NCBI GenBank assembly: GCA_031401815.1
Contig: JANNRW010000130.1
Coordinates: 1 to 17,330 of the forward strand
Reading direction: 5' to 3'
DNA length: 17,330 nucleotides
Source of the DNA: JANNRW01 sp031401815
Lineage (GTDB): Bacteria; Desulfobacterota; Desulfuromonadia; Geobacterales; DSM-12255
Position 1 is the first letter of the stretch, and each line of letters starts with the position of its first letter. Below are positions 16,022 through 17,330 of this stretch, piece after piece. The notes beneath the pieces were generated by a model, which was not told the DNA's origin, did no database searches, and was given only the letters and a program-made list of their open reading frames with translations. Both the position numbers and the translations under genes were made by a program.

Positions 16022-16573
16022 TTATAAAACAAGCAGTGACCTGTTCAGGTCAAGAATGATAATCAGGCGGTTCTCCAGTTTGCCGACACCTCTGATGTAG
16101 TTCTCATCTACGCTTGTCGCCTCTTCAGGCAACTCCTCGACTACACCGGAAGGAACCTTTATCACCTGTGAGACACTATCTACCAGCATCCCTATCCTCT
16201 TTTCACCCAGCTCCACTACAATAATCCTCTGTGCTTCACTTGCTTCAACTGATGCAAGTGCAAACCGCTTCCTCAGATCAACCACCGGAATGATCTTCCC
16301 GCGAAGGTTGATAACCCCCCGGACATGTGAAGGGGCTCCGGGTACAGGGGTGATGTCTGTGGCACGGATGATCTCCTGAACAGTCGATATCTCGACCCCA
16401 TACTCCTCCCTGCCAAGATTAAAGGTAACAAGATGTAAAAGGGTCTCCATCTGCTCTTTTCTTGCAGCATATGCAACTTGATTGACCTCAACCTGCGCTT
16501 TATCAATAAACTGTGCCAGAATGTCTTCGGCAAGCCCGGAAGGGGGCAGTTCAAATTTCTCTCCACTTGTCAT
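16022..16573 (-). CDS. cheW: Chemotaxis adaptor CheW (copy paired with the CZB receptor)
   Basis: This is an adaptor coupling receptors to CheA, 183 residues, the same length as the other CheW. The fold runs over residues 46-183: LVTFNLGREEYGVEISTVQE, PVPGAPSHVRGVINLRGKII, DLRKRF, LVDSVSQVIKVPSGVVEELP. The N-terminal extension (ELPPSGLAEDILAQFIDKAQ) is conserved with its paralogue. The ATG has AGGAG nine bases upstream. It lies 26 bp before the CZB receptor. Immediately upstream, where copy A has cheA, there is only a 3' remnant of cheA. Its transcription therefore probably comes from the cheY side. No independent promoter is evident in the 95-bp spacer. Confidence 0.95.
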   Translation of the reverse strand: MTSGEKFELPPSGLAEDILAQFIDKAQVEVNQVAYAARKEQMETLLHLVTFNLGREEYGVEISTVQEIIRATDITPVPGAPSHVRGVINLRGKIIPVVDLRKRFALASVEASEAQRIIVVELGEKRIGMLVDSVSQVIKVPSGVVEELPEEATSVDENYIRGVGKLENRLIIILDLNRSLLVL

Positions 16574-16668
16574 ATTGGCAAGCTCCTATTTAATTTCACT
16601 ATTTGAATGGAGATAATGCATGGTGAAAGTCAGAAGTAATGCGTAATTTCCTTTACTCTTCAGCCTGT

Positions 16669-16750
16669 TTACTCTGATTCCCTGCTGCTTCCTGACAAGA
16701 TCGAGCCGATTTCTATAATCATGGCTATATTGTCGTTTCCAAGGATAGTC
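16669..16750 (-). pseudogene. cheA: Remnant of a second cheA: last 26 codons plus stop
   Basis: The minus strand reads TILGNDNIAMIIEIGSIL then SGSSRESE and a TAA stop. The end of the intact CheA is TILGNGNIAMIVDIGSIL then SGSR. Of the first 21 residues 18 match, and the DNA match continues past the stop into the spacer (ATGCATGGTG, 16618-16627 versus 11901-11910). Nothing else of cheA is present; the sequence to the right is the cheY-like gene, whose TGA stop at 16749-16751 sits on the junction. The exact right end is uncertain within about a dozen bases. The stop is a few codons later than in the intact gene, owing to a small insertion. There is no start codon, so it is not expected to be translated. 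Confidence 0.85.
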
Positions 16751-17156
16751 AGAGAGCTGCCTTAGCCCGTTCATACATACTGTGTGGCTGCTTGAAAATC
16801 TTTTCAATTAATTCGTGAAGCTCTGAAGGGTGAAATGGTTTTTTCAGATACCCTTTTGCCCCAAGTTTCAACCCTCTGATTGTGTCTTCTTCTTTCCCTT
16901 CAGTACTTATGATTATTACCGGTATCCTGTTTACAATGCCAAGTGGAGAAGCCTTTTCGAGGAACTGTACCCCGTTCATGACCGGCATGTTTATGTCGAG
17001 AAGAATCAGTTCTATGTCCTGGTGTGCAGCCAGTATGTCGAACGCCTCCTGACCGTTCAATGCGTCAACTATCATGCAGCTGTATCTGTTCATTACAAGA
17101 CGATACATCTGATGGATCAGCGCAGAATCATCCACTACAAGAATTTTCTTAATCAT
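16749..17156 (-). CDS. cheY: Single-domain CheY-like response regulator
   Basis: This is a stand-alone receiver, 135 residues, likely phosphorylated by CheA to carry the output of the system. It has acidic Asp9/Asp10 (ILVVDDSALIHQMY), phosphoacceptor Asp54 (LILLDINMPVMNG), Ser84/Thr85 (VIIISTEG), and Lys106 (GYLKKPFHP). No output domain follows. I chose the ATG at 17156 because GGAGGA lies four bases upstream; the open frame reaches a TTG at 17201, which would add an unlikely 15 residues. The last few residues (KAAL) and the stop fall at the junction with the cheA remnant, after the receiver fold is complete, so the protein may have an altered tail but should be functional. It is first in the visible operon apart from the cut receiver gene 60 bp upstream. 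Confidence 0.92.
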   Translation of the reverse strand: MIKKILVVDDSALIHQMYRLVMNRYSCMIVDALNGQEAFDILAAHQDIELILLDINMPVMNGVQFLEKASPLGIVNRIPVIIISTEGKEEDTIRGLKLGAKGYLKKPFHPSELHELIEKIFKQPHSMYERAKAAL

Positions 17157-17160
17157 TTGA

Positions 17161-17166
17161 TCCTCC
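17161..17166 (-). promoter_or_regulatory. Ribosome binding site deciding the cheY start
   Basis: GGAGGA, four bases before the ATG at 17156, is the strongest Shine-Dalgarno match in the window and fixes the start of the response regulator. Confidence 0.75.
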
Positions 17167-17216
17167 GGAGTAAATTTTTGGATTAAATAGAGATCAGTCA
17201 ATCACAATGTCGAAAA

Positions 17217-17330
17217 TCAGTGCCTAACCGGAATTCCCAGAGATGATACTTTCTGCAATATCTGATTGATTTCGATAGGCTTTCTGAAGTAGTAGTATGC
17301 CCCGCGTCGATAAGCTTCCTCTGAAGTGGT
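17217..17330 (-). CDS. C-terminal end of a receiver-domain protein (cut by window edge)
   Basis: The 37 visible residues are TTSEEAYRRGAYYYFRKPIE followed by INQILQKVSSLGIPVRH and a TGA stop. The pattern A-x3-GA-x2-Y-x2-KP followed by an amphipathic helix is the beta5-alpha5 end of a CheY-like receiver, including the conserved Lys-Pro. The protein ends right after the receiver fold, so this is either a small response regulator or a larger protein ending in a receiver, such as a hybrid kinase. It lies 60 bp upstream of the cheY start on the same strand and is probably in the same transcript. Confidence 0.75.
   Translation of the reverse strand, partial: TTSEEAYRRGAYYYFRKPIEINQILQKVSSLGIPVRH

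Larger units (their letters stand above)
13686..16750 (-). repeat. Ancestral duplication, copy B (cheA remnant, cheW, receptor)
   Basis: This matches copy A in order and sequence, but cheA is reduced to its 3' tail at 16669-16750. Its cheA-cheW spacer has no MITE and so shows the uninterrupted arrangement. Confidence 0.8.

Noticed and set aside
16586..16807. Minus-strand 73-codon open frame overlapping the cheY end and the cheW spacer
   Set aside because: It is in the wrong frame for both the cheY gene and the cheA remnant, has no recognisable family, and its central part is out-of-frame cheA sequence.
17157..17216. Promoter directly upstream of cheY
   Set aside because: TTGACT occurs but has no acceptable -10 at the right distance, and no sigma54 or sigma28 motif is clear; cotranscription with the upstream receiver gene is more likely.

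Overview
This window looks like the chromosome of a Geobacter-type bacterium (Desulfuromonadia). That is an inference. It rests on a fused malic enzyme/phosphotransacetylase-like gene, a che operon with very long chemoreceptors and a HEAT-repeat protein, and G/C-run palindromic repeats. The species cannot be told from the sequence. I found no rRNA, tRNA, CRISPR array or complete transposase gene.

Layout, left to right. Positions 1-52 are the end of a small palindromic repeat element. Positions 72-2327 (minus) encode a malic enzyme. A 278-bp AT-rich divergent region follows, then a ROK-family sugar kinase at 2606-3568 (plus). From 3596 to the right edge every gene is on the minus strand and forms one chemosensory locus. 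In transcription order it reads: tail of a receiver-domain protein (17330-17217), single-domain CheY-like regulator (17156-16749), a 3' scrap of a lost cheA (about 16750-16669), cheW (16573-16022), chemoreceptor with a periplasmic CZB-like domain (15995-13686), cheA (13630-11963), a 288-bp spacer holding a MITE-like element, cheW (11674-11123), chemoreceptor with a four-helix-type sensor (11057-8751), cheR (8714-7872), HEAT-repeat protein (7875-5512), second cheR (5511-4654) and cheB (4657-3596).

How it works together. Two receptors with nearly the same cytoplasmic domain but different sensors, each next to its own CheW, probably feed one CheA, which lacks a P2 domain. CheA would phosphorylate the CheY-like regulator and CheB. 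Two methyltransferases and one methylesterase would tune the receptors. The last four genes overlap or abut, which implies translational coupling, and they place an all-HEAT protein between the two CheRs. No cheD, cheC/cheX, cheZ or flagellar gene lies in the window, so the output could be motility or something else.

The most interesting points are: (1) the locus descends from a tandem cheA-cheW-mcp duplication in which one cheA survives only as about 27 codons of its 3' end; (2) both receptors carry five 28-residue repeats on each side of the hairpin tip, with Glu-Gln pairs every 28 residues; (3) the HEAT protein is sandwiched between two CheRs; (4) a MITE-like element with 20-bp terminal inverted repeats has G-quadruplex-capable arms on opposite strands, and the paralogous cheA-cheW spacer 4.7 kb away serves as its natural empty site.
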